DNA of 64,000 nucleotides. Source: JAWPMV01 sp038527215 (lineage in GTDB: Bacteria; Bacteroidota; Bacteroidia; J057). Both the position numbers and the translations under genes were made by a program. Below are positions 35,382 to 43,434 of the stretch, one piece after another; the first letter of the stretch is position 1; each line of letters starts with the position of its first letter. Location: positions 1 through 64,000 of the forward strand of contig JBCBGC010000029.1 in assembly GCA_038527215.1 (NCBI GenBank), given 5' to 3'. The notes under the pieces are model-generated. The model saw only the letters and a list, made by a program, of their open reading frames with translations. It was not told the origin of the DNA and made no database searches.

Positions 35382-36568
35382 GCCCTTTCTGCGGCCGTCT
35401 CGCTGATCGCTTCTAATAAGATTTCGCAACACATCTCCATTTCCTCCAAGCTGATATTGAGAGGAGGGCAGAGGCGCAGTCCATTTCGAATATGTAAAAA
35501 ACCAATGGTAATGAGCCCTTTTTCAAGGGCTTTTTGCCTTACGGTCTCCGCGAAATCCCCATCAGGCAAGAGCAGGGCGTACATCAGGCCCCGGCCCCTT
35601 AGGTCTTGAATCGCCGGATGTTGCAGGCAGCTTTTCATCAGCTTTTCCCGGGCAGACATGCCTTCCAGGATGGGTTGACCCAATAAAACCTCCAAAGCGG
35701 CCAGGCCGCTGGCACAGCACAAAGGATGCCCGCCAAAGGTGGTGAGATGGCCCAGGACGGGATTTTCCCGAATCACCTGCATGACTTCCTGTCGGGTCAG
35801 AAAAGCGCCCAAGGGGAGGCCGCCTCCCAGGCTTTTGGCCAATAACAAGATATCCGGTTCCAGGCCTAGTGTCTGATGAGCAAAAAGCGCCCCTGTCCGA
35901 CCAAATCCGGTTTGTATTTCATCCAAAATCATCAGCGCCCCCACTTCCCGGCAACGCGCTTGCACGGCCTGAAGGTAGCCCTCATCGGGCACCACCATGC
36001 CCCCGGCGCCCTGTATGGGTTCTATGATGACCCCAGCTGTTTTTTCCGTGATTTCCGCCAGGGCAGCGTGATCATTGTAGGGGATCAGCTTGCTTTCGGG
36101 TAAAAGCGGCGCATAGGCCGCTCGCTTAGCCTGCCCATCGCTGACACTCAGGGCGCCATGGGTACTCCCATGATAAGAACCAAAAAAGCCCAGTAATTCA
36201 GCCCGGCCTGTGTACTTTTTGGCCACTTTTAAAGCCCCTTCTACCGCTTCAGCTCCACTCCCCAGGAAATACACACTTTCCAGCCTCGGGCCGAGAATCT
36301 CCCCCAGCCGCCTGGCGTATTGGACCTGAGGGGCCATGATGGCTTCCCCATATACCATAGGATGAAGGTAGGCCTCACTCTGTTGCTGTATCGCCTGGAT
36401 GATCTCCGGCACCCCGTGGCCCAGGTTGGACACACAGATGCCACTGATGAAATCTACCCAACGCTCTCCATTCGGTCCGTAGAGGTAAATGCCTGCTGCC
36501 CGGCTTACCGGAATCCCCATAGGTAGGGGAGAGGTCTGGGCGGTATAGCGCAAAAAATCCTGCTCCAT
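35378..36568 (-). CDS. Class III (fold-type I) aminotransferase
   Basis: A 396-aa PLP enzyme of the acetylornithine/ornithine/4-aminobutyrate aminotransferase group. Visible signatures: YFLGSGAEAVEGALKVA, GFFGSYHGSTHGALSVSD, the PLP-binding LILDEIQTGFGRTG (Asp for the pyridine nitrogen) and the Schiff-base lysine in LLAKSLGGGLPLGAF. The C-terminal part (RGRGLMYALLLPDG, ITIGFLHIRNGLRLCPPL) fits the group. Substrate specificity cannot be fixed; no arginine, lysine or GABA genes are nearby. Probably transcribed alone; its start faces the DUF4190 gene. Confidence 0.9.
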   Translation of the reverse strand: MEQDFLRYTAQTSPLPMGIPVSRAAGIYLYGPNGERWVDFISGICVSNLGHGVPEIIQAIQQQSEAYLHPMVYGEAIMAPQVQYARRLGEILGPRLESVYFLGSGAEAVEGALKVAKKYTGRAELLGFFGSYHGSTHGALSVSDGQAKRAAYAPLLPESKLIPYNDHAALAEITEKTAGVIIEPIQGAGGMVVPDEGYLQAVQARCREVGALMILDEIQTGFGRTGALFAHQTLGLEPDILLLAKSLGGGLPLGAFLTRQEVMQVIRENPVLGHLTTFGGHPLCCASGLAALEVLLGQPILEGMSAREKLMKSCLQHPAIQDLRGRGLMYALLLPDGDFAETVRQKALEKGLITIGFLHIRNGLRLCPPLNISLEEMEMCCEILLEAISETAAERA

Positions 36569-36703
36569 GCCGTGAACCTACAAAAAACCACATCTGTCCC
36601 CAAGCCTGCACGGGCATACAGCCAACCCTCACGGACATACAGGCGGGCTTGGACCCCCTTGGGGAAATCCCTATACTTGCTCCCACATCAACACCACCAC
36701 CCC

Positions 36704-37129
36704 ATGATTCCTGTTTCCCGCCCCTTATTGCTGCTGGGTCTGGGGCTGTTTCTAGCCCTCTTTGTGCCTCTCCAGGCGTCTTCAAGCTCGGCTCCCAAGC
36801 TCAGCGAGCTTACTGATGATCAGCAAGGGCCAAAAAGAGCGTTGCAGCAGCCGAAAAAAATCCGTTGGAAAAAGATTAAAGAAGAATTTAAGGACAATCT
36901 GGCCATGGCATCTCTATGGTGTGGCGTCAGCGCCTTTGTATTTGCCTTTGTTCCCGTCCTGAATTTCCTGGGGGGCGTGCTGGCTGTTCTGGCCTTGCTT
37001 TTTGGGATATTGGGACTTCGCAGGGTCAAAAAATCCGGACAGAAAGGCAAAGGCTTAGCCGTAGCAGGCGTCATTCTGTCTTCTCTTTGGTTATTTACCT
37101 TCCTTCTTTTCACCGCAGCCCAAGGTTAA
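36704..37129 (+). CDS. DUF4190 membrane protein, first of pair
   Basis: A 141-aa protein when started at ATG 36704 (the longer frame runs back into the neighbouring promoter). Residues 1-25 are a signal-like hydrophobic segment. A Ser/Lys-rich linker follows (SSSAPKLSEL, KKIRWKKIKEEFKDN). Two transmembrane helices then form the DUF4190-type hairpin (LWCGVSAFVFAFVPVLNFLGGVLAVLALLFGILGL in two parts; GLAVAGVILSSLWLFTFLL), with the Arg/Lys loop RRVKKSGQKGKG between. Function unknown. It is followed after 17 bp by a homologue, so both are likely expressed together. Confidence 0.78.
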   Translation: MIPVSRPLLLLGLGLFLALFVPLQASSSSAPKLSELTDDQQGPKRALQQPKKIRWKKIKEEFKDNLAMASLWCGVSAFVFAFVPVLNFLGGVLAVLALLFGILGLRRVKKSGQKGKGLAVAGVILSSLWLFTFLLFTAAQG

Positions 37130-37146
37130 TCAGCAAGACCTATCTT

Positions 37147-37608
37147 ATGCATCGAAAAATTTTTCTCCTGAAAATAGGCCTGTTGCTCTGCTTTTTCCTT
37201 CCGATCCAGCAGGGGCTTTCCGCTAGTCCGGAAGGATGGGGCGCCTCTCCCAAACATGCTGAAGTGAAAAAGGCTGTTTCGAAACCCAAAACCAGCCTAC
37301 ATAAGCACCTGCGCAGCTTGCGCAAAGAACTGAAAGCCCAGCGGAAAAAAGAAGGGAAAACCGAACCGCTGGCGGCCTGGGCCTTTGTTTGCTCCATGCT
37401 GCCCATACTGCTCATCACGGTCGCTCCCTGGGCGATGTTTATCTTTGGTGCCCTGGCCGTGGTCCTGGGTCTGCTGGCGTTAAAGAAATTCAGGGATGAA
37501 GGGGAAGTAGGCAAAAAAGGAAAACTTTTGGCCCTTCTGGCCGTTATTTTTGGTGCCTTTGAATTACTGATCGTAGGATTTGTTATTTTGATAATCGCGT
37601 CTCTCTGA
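37147..37608 (+). CDS. DUF4190 membrane protein, second of pair
   Basis: A 153-aa paralogue of the preceding gene with the same plan: hydrophobic N-terminus MHRKIFLLKIGLLLCFFLP, a long Lys-rich linker (HLRSLRKELKAQRKKEGK), then helices with AWAFVCSMLPILLI, FIFGALAVVLGLLALKKF and LLALLAVIFGAFELLIVG, separated by a Lys/Gly loop (RDEGEVGKKGKL). The ATG at 37147 gives the signal-like start; the longer frame overlaps the upstream gene. Function unknown. The pair probably arose by tandem duplication. Confidence 0.78.
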   Translation: MHRKIFLLKIGLLLCFFLPIQQGLSASPEGWGASPKHAEVKKAVSKPKTSLHKHLRSLRKELKAQRKKEGKTEPLAAWAFVCSMLPILLITVAPWAMFIFGALAVVLGLLALKKFRDEGEVGKKGKLLALLAVIFGAFELLIVGFVILIIASL

Positions 37609-37730
37609 AACTGAGGGGGGTAAACCTTTCTTTCCTTCTTCCCGTTAAAAAAAAAGAGATTTTTTTTCGCGAGGCTTTCAACCTCTCAGTTTTTTCTACA
37701 TCTTTTACACTGGAAAGTCGATACAGTTAA

Positions 37731-38273
37731 TTGAATACAGCGCAGGTACATATCCATGCGGATTTGGTCGAAGCTTGTAAAGCCGGTGACCGTCTAGCCC
37801 AGTCTCGCTTGTATAAGCTTTACTCGCGGGCCATGTTCAACATTTGCACACGGATCCTGGGTGATCACGCCGCCGCCGAAGATGCTTTGCAAGAAGCCTT
37901 CGTGAGTGCATTTCGTAAGATTCACTCTTTTGAAGGCAGAGCTTCGTTTGGTGCCTGGCTCAAGCGCATTGTGGTGAACAAATGCCTTAGCCAGGTGAAC
38001 CGCCAAAAGCTATTTTTTGAGCCTTTGGATGAAAGATTGGTGGAGGATAAAGTAGATGAACCTATCGGAACGGTAGATCTCGCTTTAACTCCGCAAAGAA
38101 TTCAGGAGGCAATCAAATCGCTCCCAGAGGGATGTAGGGTAATTTTTACCCTCTACCAAATGGAAGGCTATGACCATCAGGAGATCGCACAAATTTTAGA
38201 CGTCTCGGTCTCTACGTCGAAGTCTCAGTACCACCGCGCTAAAAAACTATTGCAAGCCCGGCTCTCAAGCTGA
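37731..38273 (+). CDS. ECF sigma factor
   Basis: A 180-aa extracytoplasmic-function sigma factor starting at TTG 37731. Region 2 covers ~10-95 (RLAQSRLYKLYSRAMFNICTRI, AEDALQEAFVSAFRKIHSFEG, FGAWLKRIVVNKCLSQV). Region 4 covers ~120-178 (AIKSLPEGCRVIFTLYQMEGYDHQEIAQIL, STSKSQYHRAKKLLQ). It would direct RNA polymerase to a stress or surface regulon. The next gene encodes a membrane protein of anti-sigma type, and the gene after that a DUF2807 protein, so the three may act as one regulatory unit. Confidence 0.93.
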   Translation: MNTAQVHIHADLVEACKAGDRLAQSRLYKLYSRAMFNICTRILGDHAAAEDALQEAFVSAFRKIHSFEGRASFGAWLKRIVVNKCLSQVNRQKLFFEPLDERLVEDKVDEPIGTVDLALTPQRIQEAIKSLPEGCRVIFTLYQMEGYDHQEIAQILDVSVSTSKSQYHRAKKLLQARLSS

Positions 38274-38382
38274 AGTAAGCAAACTGTCGCGACCCGTCAT
38301 TGAAAAGGCAGCGATATGAATTTTTCGGGCAATATGTCTGATTGGGTAATGGAAGGAATGACACCGAAAAGCAGAACCTGTC

Positions 38383-38940
38383 ATGTGGAACGAAATTGAA
38401 TCATACATCAAGCAAAATCGGGAGGACCTGGATCAGGACCTGCCCCGCGAAGACTTGTGGGCAGATATAGACAAAAAGTTAGGAAATCAGCCCACTCCTC
38501 TCAGTAATGTCGAAGAAAGCCGGGACAAGGTCCGGCAATTTTCATTTTATCGACTAGCAGCCTCTTTACTTATTCTGGTAGGAGTAGGATACGTTGGGAT
38601 GAAAGTGCTTCCCTGGGAAATGAATATTCCCATGCGGACCAGCCTCCTGGATAATGAGCAACATCAAACCTATCCTGAGCTCAGTGAGCAAGATAGGGTG
38701 TATGTGTCAGAAGCCAACGAGCTCCTGCAAGCCATCAATAGTTATGACCTACATGCCCATCCTTTTATGGATGAGTATAGGGACGAGATCAAACAATTGG
38801 AGAAGCGGTTCGAAAGTCTAAAAGATCGTCTGGATCAGGGCGGCTATTCCGACCGACTTCACAATGACATCGTCTTATCCTACAATGCCAAAGTGGCATT
38901 GCTCAAGGATATCCTGGCCAAATTGAAGGCCGCTGATTAA
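38383..38940 (+). CDS. Probable anti-sigma-like membrane protein
   Basis: A 185-aa protein 109 bp after the ECF sigma gene on the same strand. The cytoplasmic part (~1-65) opens with WNEIESYIKQNREDLDQDLPREDLWADI, close to the N-terminus of Bacteroidota anti-sigma proteins, which use DxPxxxxWxxI-type helices. One transmembrane helix follows (FYRLAASLLILVGVGYVGMKVL, ~66-87). The rest (~95-185) is a periplasmic helical part (YPELSEQDRVYVSEANELLQAI, QLEKRFESLKDRLDQ). No zinc-binding motif is present. Binding of the sigma factor is inferred from position and topology. Confidence 0.75.
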   Translation: MWNEIESYIKQNREDLDQDLPREDLWADIDKKLGNQPTPLSNVEESRDKVRQFSFYRLAASLLILVGVGYVGMKVLPWEMNIPMRTSLLDNEQHQTYPELSEQDRVYVSEANELLQAINSYDLHAHPFMDEYRDEIKQLEKRFESLKDRLDQGGYSDRLHNDIVLSYNAKVALLKDILAKLKAAD

Positions 38941-38962
38941 GGAAAAAATAGTGCGTCCATAC

Positions 38963-39000
38963 AGCGCTGATCTGCCTAAGGCTGGTCAGCGCTTTTCTTT
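38963..39000 (+). terminator. Terminator after the anti-sigma-like gene
   Basis: agcgctga (38963-38970) pairs with tcagcgct (38986-38993), followed by tttcttttc. It separates the sigma pair from the DUF2807 gene. Confidence 0.7.
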
Positions 39001-39119
39001 TCTCAAGTCCGCAACTTCTACGCATCTCATCTTTGGCAATCTTGCGGAAAATCTGGATTTTCTACAATTCCGGGACCTGGTCCCCGTTTCTACACAAACT
39101 GACGCTTAATCTTACCATT

Positions 39120-39830
39120 ATGAAAAAAACGCTAACAACCGCCTTCCTCATGATGCTCATGGCCTGGGTCCCTGCTTCTATGCTGGCCCAAATGGTTAGA
39201 GGAAATGGCGACGTGCGCCGGGAGGTCCGCAAAGTGAGCAAATTTAAAGGCGTAGATGTTGGAAGTGCCTTTGAAGTAAGACTTGAAAAAGGCAGCCAGG
39301 AGGTAGTTCTCAAAGCAGATGAAAATGTCTTGCGCCATATCAAGACGGAAGTGCACAAAGGTGTGCTGAAGGTTTATCTGAACAAAGACATCGGTAAAAC
39401 TACCGTATTGAACCTCACGATCTCTATGCCAGAATTGAATTATTTAAATGTGCATGGGGCAGCCGATCTAAAAGGGGATGACACCTTTAGTTCTGAAAAA
39501 CTACATATTGAGGCCAGCGGAGCCTCTTCTATTGATATCGCAGCTAAGGTTGAAGCCCTGGTTTGCAATATTTCTGGTGCATCTGATGTGAAAATAGAAG
39601 GTAGAGCCGATGAAATTGGCATCTCTGCCAGTGGTGCATCGGAATTCGACGGAGATGACATGAAAGCTGAGCACGGCAAGGTCATGGCCTCTGGTTCCAG
39701 CAGCGTTGAAGTGCACTTGACTTCTTCTATTCATGTACACGCCACCGGCGCTTCTTCTGTCAGCTGTGATGGAAGTCCTGACGAAAAAGACGTACAGGTT
39801 AGCGGAGCCGCTGACGTTGATGTAGACTAG
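39120..39830 (+). CDS. DUF2807 (head GIN domain) exported protein
   Basis: A 236-aa exported protein started at ATG 39120, whose signal peptide ends in MLAQ; the longer frame adds only upstream leader. The mature part is a right-handed beta-helix-like repeat typical of the DUF2807 / head GIN domain: FKGVDVGSAFEVRLEKG, then repeated strand-turn units such as VHGAADLKGDD, ASGASSIDIAA, ISGASDVKIEG and ASGSSSVEVHL, with the S-G-A-S-x-x-x-x motif repeated at least six times. It acts in the periplasm or on the cell surface; function unknown. A clear terminator follows. Confidence 0.9.
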   Translation: MKKTLTTAFLMMLMAWVPASMLAQMVRGNGDVRREVRKVSKFKGVDVGSAFEVRLEKGSQEVVLKADENVLRHIKTEVHKGVLKVYLNKDIGKTTVLNLTISMPELNYLNVHGAADLKGDDTFSSEKLHIEASGASSIDIAAKVEALVCNISGASDVKIEGRADEIGISASGASEFDGDDMKAEHGKVMASGSSSVEVHLTSSIHVHATGASSVSCDGSPDEKDVQVSGAADVDVD

Positions 39831-39852
39831 TCCCCCGCAAATACGATACTTT

Positions 39853-39889
39853 CCACCCTGCAGGCTCCCTGTAGGGTGGATTTTTTTTT
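39853..39889 (+). terminator. Strong rho-independent terminator
   Basis: ccaccctgcag (39853-39863) pairs with ctgtagggtgg (39869-39879) with one G-U wobble, 5-nt loop, followed by nine T. Confidence 0.92.
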
Positions 39890-39896
39890 GTGCAAT

Positions 39897-40090
39897 CGGC
39901 TTCCAGCCGGTCAGGGGTCAGCCAACGGCCGTAACACCGGCTTCCAGCCGGTCAGGGGTCAGCCAACGGCCGTAACACCGGCTTCCAGCCGGTCAGGGTC
40001 AGCCAACGGCAGTAACACCGGCTTCCAGCCGGTCAGGGGTCAGCCAACGGCCGTAACACCGGCTTCCAGCCGGTCAGGGGTCCAGCCGGT
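39897..40090 (+). repeat. Tandem 41-bp repeat array, four and a half copies
   Basis: The unit starts cggcttccagccggtcaggg and continues gtcagccaacggccgtaacac. Copies lie at 39897-39937, 39938-39978, 39979-40018 (one base shorter), 40019-40059 and a partial one from 40060. The first 14 bases of each unit can fold (ccggcttccagccgg). There are no unique spacers, so this is not a CRISPR array. An inverted copy (40147-40169, 22 of 23 bases) follows, after a small palindrome at 40102-40122. Confidence 0.9.
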
Positions 40091-40101
40091 CTGATCCCTG
40101 G

Positions 40102-40169
40102 GCCGCAGCTGCAAGCTGCGGCTACCGCCTTTGGCAGGACTTTAAACCGGCTGGAAGCCAGTGTTACGG
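40102..40169. repeat. Palindrome and inverted copy of the 41-bp repeat
   Basis: gccgcagct (40102-40110) pairs with agctgcggc (40114-40122). At 40147-40169 ccggctggaagccagtgttacgg is the reverse complement of a repeat junction with one mismatch; it runs into the 3' end of the GNAT gene. The gap from 39831 to 40163 thus holds a terminator, the array and this inverted copy, and no gene. Confidence 0.8.
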
Positions 40170-40640
40170 GTGTTGGGCGAAATGCAATTTCATGCCTTCA
40201 TGGCTGGCTTTGAACCCCAGCTTCTCATAAAAACGCAAGGCATCCGGCCTTTTCTTATCCGTGGTAAGCTGGAGGAGGTGTGCGCCTCGTTCTTGGGCGC
40301 GCCCGATGGCCCAGCGAAACATCTGTTCTCCCAATCCCTGGCCCCGAAAAGCTTTGTGAATACGGACCGCTTCAATCTGGGCCCGGATACCTCCCCGGTA
40401 GGTGAGATAAGGAATAAAGGTCAATTGCAGCGTGCCAACCAATTGTTTATCAGCATTTTCTACCGCTATCAATTCCTGGTTGGGGTCAAGGGCAATCCTT
40501 TCATAGGCATCATAATACTGGGCAGGCAAGGGATCGGCAAAGGCTTCGCGCTGCTGTCCCAGGGGATCGTCTGCGAGCATGCCTACGATCAAGGGCACAT
40601 CTGCTGGGGTGGCTGGCCGGAAGGTGAGAGATTCAGGCAT
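40164..40640 (-). CDS. GNAT family N-acetyltransferase
   Basis: A 158-aa acetyltransferase. The acetyl-CoA-binding motif A is RIHKAFRGQGLGEQMFRWAIGRA (Q/R-x-x-G-x-G/A pattern as RGQGLG), preceded by IEAVR and followed by LLQLTTDKKRPDALRFYEKLGF. An N-terminal FRPATPADVPLIVGM is typical. Acceptor unknown. The start overlaps the stop of the upstream AlkC-like gene by 8 bp, so it is the last gene of a three-gene operon (ROK kinase, AlkC-like, GNAT). Confidence 0.9.
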   Translation of the reverse strand: MPESLTFRPATPADVPLIVGMLADDPLGQQREAFADPLPAQYYDAYERIALDPNQELIAVENADKQLVGTLQLTFIPYLTYRGGIRAQIEAVRIHKAFRGQGLGEQMFRWAIGRAQERGAHLLQLTTDKKRPDALRFYEKLGFKASHEGMKLHFAQHP

Positions 40641-41745
40641 GAGAGACTAAGTCAAAAGGTAGGCTTTCCCCTTCCTCCCCATTTACGATGAGGGAGAGCG
40701 CATGGGGACCAGGATACAAGACCCGGGTACTGATGATTTTGAAAGGCTGTTTTCGTTCAATTTGGGCTTTTTCGTCCGCTTCATAAGCTCTTTCACTGAT
40801 TTTGAACACCTTGCGGGATTGCTTTCCATTGGCTTTCAGAAAGTATAGGCCGTATTCAAGGCGAACCAGACTAGCGGAAGAGGACTGGTTATGCAGGCTA
40901 AAAGAAAAGTGAAGGTCTTCGCCGATAGACACCTCCGGCGTTTGGATGCGGAATTCGCTGACTTTCAAATCTTCAGGGCTGCCAAATCCATGCATGCGCA
41001 GGGCCTCTGTATGTCCTTGCTTTAATAACGTCCGCAGACCATGCTTCACTACCCAGTCCGTTACTTTGGTATGCCCTTTCCAGGCCCGGGCCAGGTCCAT
41101 GGCAACCTCAGGATGATCTTTGGAAATATCATTGAGGTTATTGGCTACGGATCTCCGTACATATTCTGCGGGGTCTGCTTTTAGCATGTCCAGAATGGGT
41201 AAGATAGGGGAGGGGTCCTTCTTGAGAAATGGCAGGGCCATAGCCCAGGGAAGCCGGGGCCGACAACCCTCACTGGCCTGCCTGCGGAGGTTGATTTGTT
41301 CGTGCTCAGCCCAGACCTTGGTGAGGGACAGCATGGCTTCCGGATATTGCAGGTAAAAGGGGCGGACGGCAAACTCACAGCTGGTATGCTGGCCAAAGAA
41401 GGTCATGGCTTCTGCGGAAGCCTCAAAATGATCCTGGCCATATTGTTCGATGTAGGCCGGCAGAAACATGAATTCGAAGGTGTTCAGGTCGACCCCCTCG
41501 TCCAACAAAGCCTGCCCAAAGGCGATCAACTGGCCAACTCCCGTGGGATAGTGGGTCTCAAACAATTGATGTAACACATCCGCTAAATGGGCCATTCGAT
41601 CTTTTAGCTCTTTGGCTCCCCAGTTTTCATCAAATACCAGGGCGTAAAGCCTCTCTTGCTTTAAATCCGGCAGCACCTGCTGTAAGGCAGGCAGGAAGCC
41701 ATCCACAAAGGCTTCATTGTACCGATCTTTTAATAGGTTACTCAT
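40633..41745 (-). CDS. AlkC-like DNA alkylation repair protein
   Basis: A 370-aa protein. Residues ~1-240 are HEAT-like helical repeats of the AlkC/AlkD DNA glycosylase superfamily, with the family phrases FVDGFLPALQQV, PAEYVRRSVANNLNDISKDHPEVAM and DWVVKHGLRTLLKQGHTEAL. Residues ~265-370 form an Ig-like beta domain (ISIGEDLHFSFSLHNQSSS-type strands, then YPGPHALSLIVNGEEG), which is characteristic of AlkC and absent from AlkD. It would excise positively charged alkylated bases such as 3-methyladenine. The start overlaps the ROK gene stop by 8 bp. Confidence 0.85.
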   Translation of the reverse strand: MSNLLKDRYNEAFVDGFLPALQQVLPDLKQERLYALVFDENWGAKELKDRMAHLADVLHQLFETHYPTGVGQLIAFGQALLDEGVDLNTFEFMFLPAYIEQYGQDHFEASAEAMTFFGQHTSCEFAVRPFYLQYPEAMLSLTKVWAEHEQINLRRQASEGCRPRLPWAMALPFLKKDPSPILPILDMLKADPAEYVRRSVANNLNDISKDHPEVAMDLARAWKGHTKVTDWVVKHGLRTLLKQGHTEALRMHGFGSPEDLKVSEFRIQTPEVSIGEDLHFSFSLHNQSSSASLVRLEYGLYFLKANGKQSRKVFKISERAYEADEKAQIERKQPFKIISTRVLYPGPHALSLIVNGEEGESLPFDLVSHA

Positions 41746-42658
41746 GCGATGTTGCTACTAATAAGGCTGCCCCGAATACCCCTGCACTATCACCCAGCCT
41801 TGGGCGAAGCACGGCGGTTTCCATGCGGGGATTAAAAACATGTTTTTCAATTTCTCTGACTCCTTCCGTATACAAAAGGTCTACATTGCCAACCCCGCCG
41901 CCCAGCACGATGACATCCGGGTCCAGGATATTGACGATGGTAGCCAGGCCTTTCCCGAAAAAATGTAAGAGGCGCTCAACGGTCTGGGTGGCATAGGGGT
42001 CTGCCCCGCTTTCATGCCGGCTGACAATGGTTTTCAACTTGGTTTTTTCCCCCGTCAATCCATGATAAAAACGCTCCGAGGCTGGACCAGCCAAAATGGT
42101 TTCCACACAGCCCACTTTCCCACAATAACAGGGGCCTCCGGATTCGTCCAGGAAGTTGTGCCCCCATTCTCCGCCAATGCCATGGCGACCCTGCAAAATC
42201 TGACCCTGAATCACGATACCACCGCCTACACCCGTACCCATGATGACCCCAAAGACCACTTTGGCCTCAGGATAAGCCTCAGCGACAATGCCCATTTTGG
42301 TTTCCGCCAAGGCAAAACAATTGGCATCATTGGCCATGGTGATGGGGATGCCCAAGCGGGCTTCCAGGTCTTTTTTCAGGGGTTTCCCATTCAGGCAAAC
42401 CGTATTACTGTTTTTGAGGGTTTGAGTGGAAGGGTCCAGGGTTCCGGGGGTGCCGATGCCCAGGGCAGTGGGAGCGTGGCCCGTTTCTGCGGTCATTTTT
42501 TGCAATAGGAGGGCGATGCGCTCCACGATATGCAGGTATCCCTGCGCTTTTTCGGTGGGGTGCCGGAGGCGACAGATCGGAGCAAATGCCTGGGCCGGAT
42601 CGAGGATCACCCCCTCGATTTTTGTGCCCCCTAAGTCTATACCCCAGATGAGTCCCAT
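41738..42658 (-). CDS. ROK family sugar kinase
   Basis: A 306-aa ROK protein. The phosphate-binding motif is WGIDLGGTKIEGVILD; the sugar-binding ExGH motif is GEWGHN followed by the zinc-binding CYCGKVGCVET; a second phosphate motif is VIVLGGGVGNVD. It lacks the DNA-binding domain of ROK repressors, so it is a cytoplasmic glucokinase/fructokinase-type enzyme. Substrate not determined. It heads the ROK - AlkC-like - GNAT operon. Confidence 0.93.
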   Translation of the reverse strand: MGLIWGIDLGGTKIEGVILDPAQAFAPICRLRHPTEKAQGYLHIVERIALLLQKMTAETGHAPTALGIGTPGTLDPSTQTLKNSNTVCLNGKPLKKDLEARLGIPITMANDANCFALAETKMGIVAEAYPEAKVVFGVIMGTGVGGGIVIQGQILQGRHGIGGEWGHNFLDESGGPCYCGKVGCVETILAGPASERFYHGLTGEKTKLKTIVSRHESGADPYATQTVERLLHFFGKGLATIVNILDPDVIVLGGGVGNVDLLYTEGVREIEKHVFNPRMETAVLRPRLGDSAGVFGAALLVATSHE

Positions 42659-42723
42659 AGTCCGTGTATTGCAGGTAGTAAACCTTACAACAATACATAA
42701 GCTCAGGGGGATTTACAAGCTAC

Positions 42724-43422
42724 CTAGTCAATGTTTCCAGCCTGCTGGAGGAAGTTTTTTACCTGCTCCATTTGCTGTAGTTCCCGAAGGTAAGTAGGGA
42801 GGGTTTTTCTGGAAAAAAGGGGCGCTTCCAGTTGCAGGAAACGCAGGGACTTATCTTGTTGCGGGGCCACCAAAATGGTCTGCCCAAACCGCAAATCGAA
42901 CACCCGCGTGTTTACGATGGCCATAGACTGACCGTCAGGCCGGTGTATAGCCATCCATTCTACCGGGCCAGCGGCGGTTTTGATCCTTCCTTCGGCCAGG
43001 TAGAGGGGATGATTTCTGGAGGTAGCGAGAGACTCTTTTTCTTTGCCGGACAAAACGAAAATGCTAAATACAATCTCATCTTCCAGTTCAGCTGCTGCCA
43101 GCTTTTTTTCGTTCATCTCTCCCTTGCCTAGCAAAAGATGTCTGCCGATAAGTTCTCGGGAACCTATGCCCAACTGGCTGAACCATACCCCTGTTCCTGG
43201 TGAATCATAGGCCGCTACAGGGAAGGCTCCCTGCTGCATAGGAACCCGCAGTTTCCCTAAATCCTTGATGTCTCGCTTGAGGAGGGTAGGGTCCCATTGG
43301 CTGGAATCCTGCTGGGCCTGGGCATGCTGCCGGGCTTTTTCTTCTGGCCAGGAACTTTGGGCGAATATGGAAGTACCAGTATGCATGAGAATGAGGACCA
43401 AAAGATACAAGCAGTAACGCAT
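42724..43422 (-). CDS. Exported protein of unknown function at the end of the RiPP operon
   Basis: A 232-aa protein 12 bp downstream of gwsS, so it is almost certainly part of the same transcript. Residues 1-21 are a signal peptide ending in IFAQ. The remainder contains QAAFPVAAYDSPGTG-like beta strands (QQGAFPVAAYDSPG, GVWFSQLGIGSRELIGRHLLLG, NHPLYLAEGRIKTAAGPVEW) and a helical C-terminus (TLPTYLRELQQMEQVKNFLQQ). I do not recognise a family; it lacks the GLPGLI motif seen in some proteins beside grasp-with-spasm clusters. A role in immunity, surface handling or signalling of the peptide is possible. Confidence 0.75.
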   Translation of the reverse strand: MRYCLYLLVLILMHTGTSIFAQSSWPEEKARQHAQAQQDSSQWDPTLLKRDIKDLGKLRVPMQQGAFPVAAYDSPGTGVWFSQLGIGSRELIGRHLLLGKGEMNEKKLAAAELEDEIVFSIFVLSGKEKESLATSRNHPLYLAEGRIKTAAGPVEWMAIHRPDGQSMAIVNTRVFDLRFGQTILVAPQQDKSLRFLQLEAPLFSRKTLPTYLRELQQMEQVKNFLQQAGNID

Positions 43423-43434
43423 GGGTAAAGCTGA

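Noticed and set aside
39897..40090. CRISPR array
   Set aside because: The units are contiguous with no unique spacers, and there are no cas genes in the window.
39876..40094. 72-codon open frame with internal peptide repeats
   Set aside because: It is only the translation of the 41-bp tandem array and starts inside a terminator tail.
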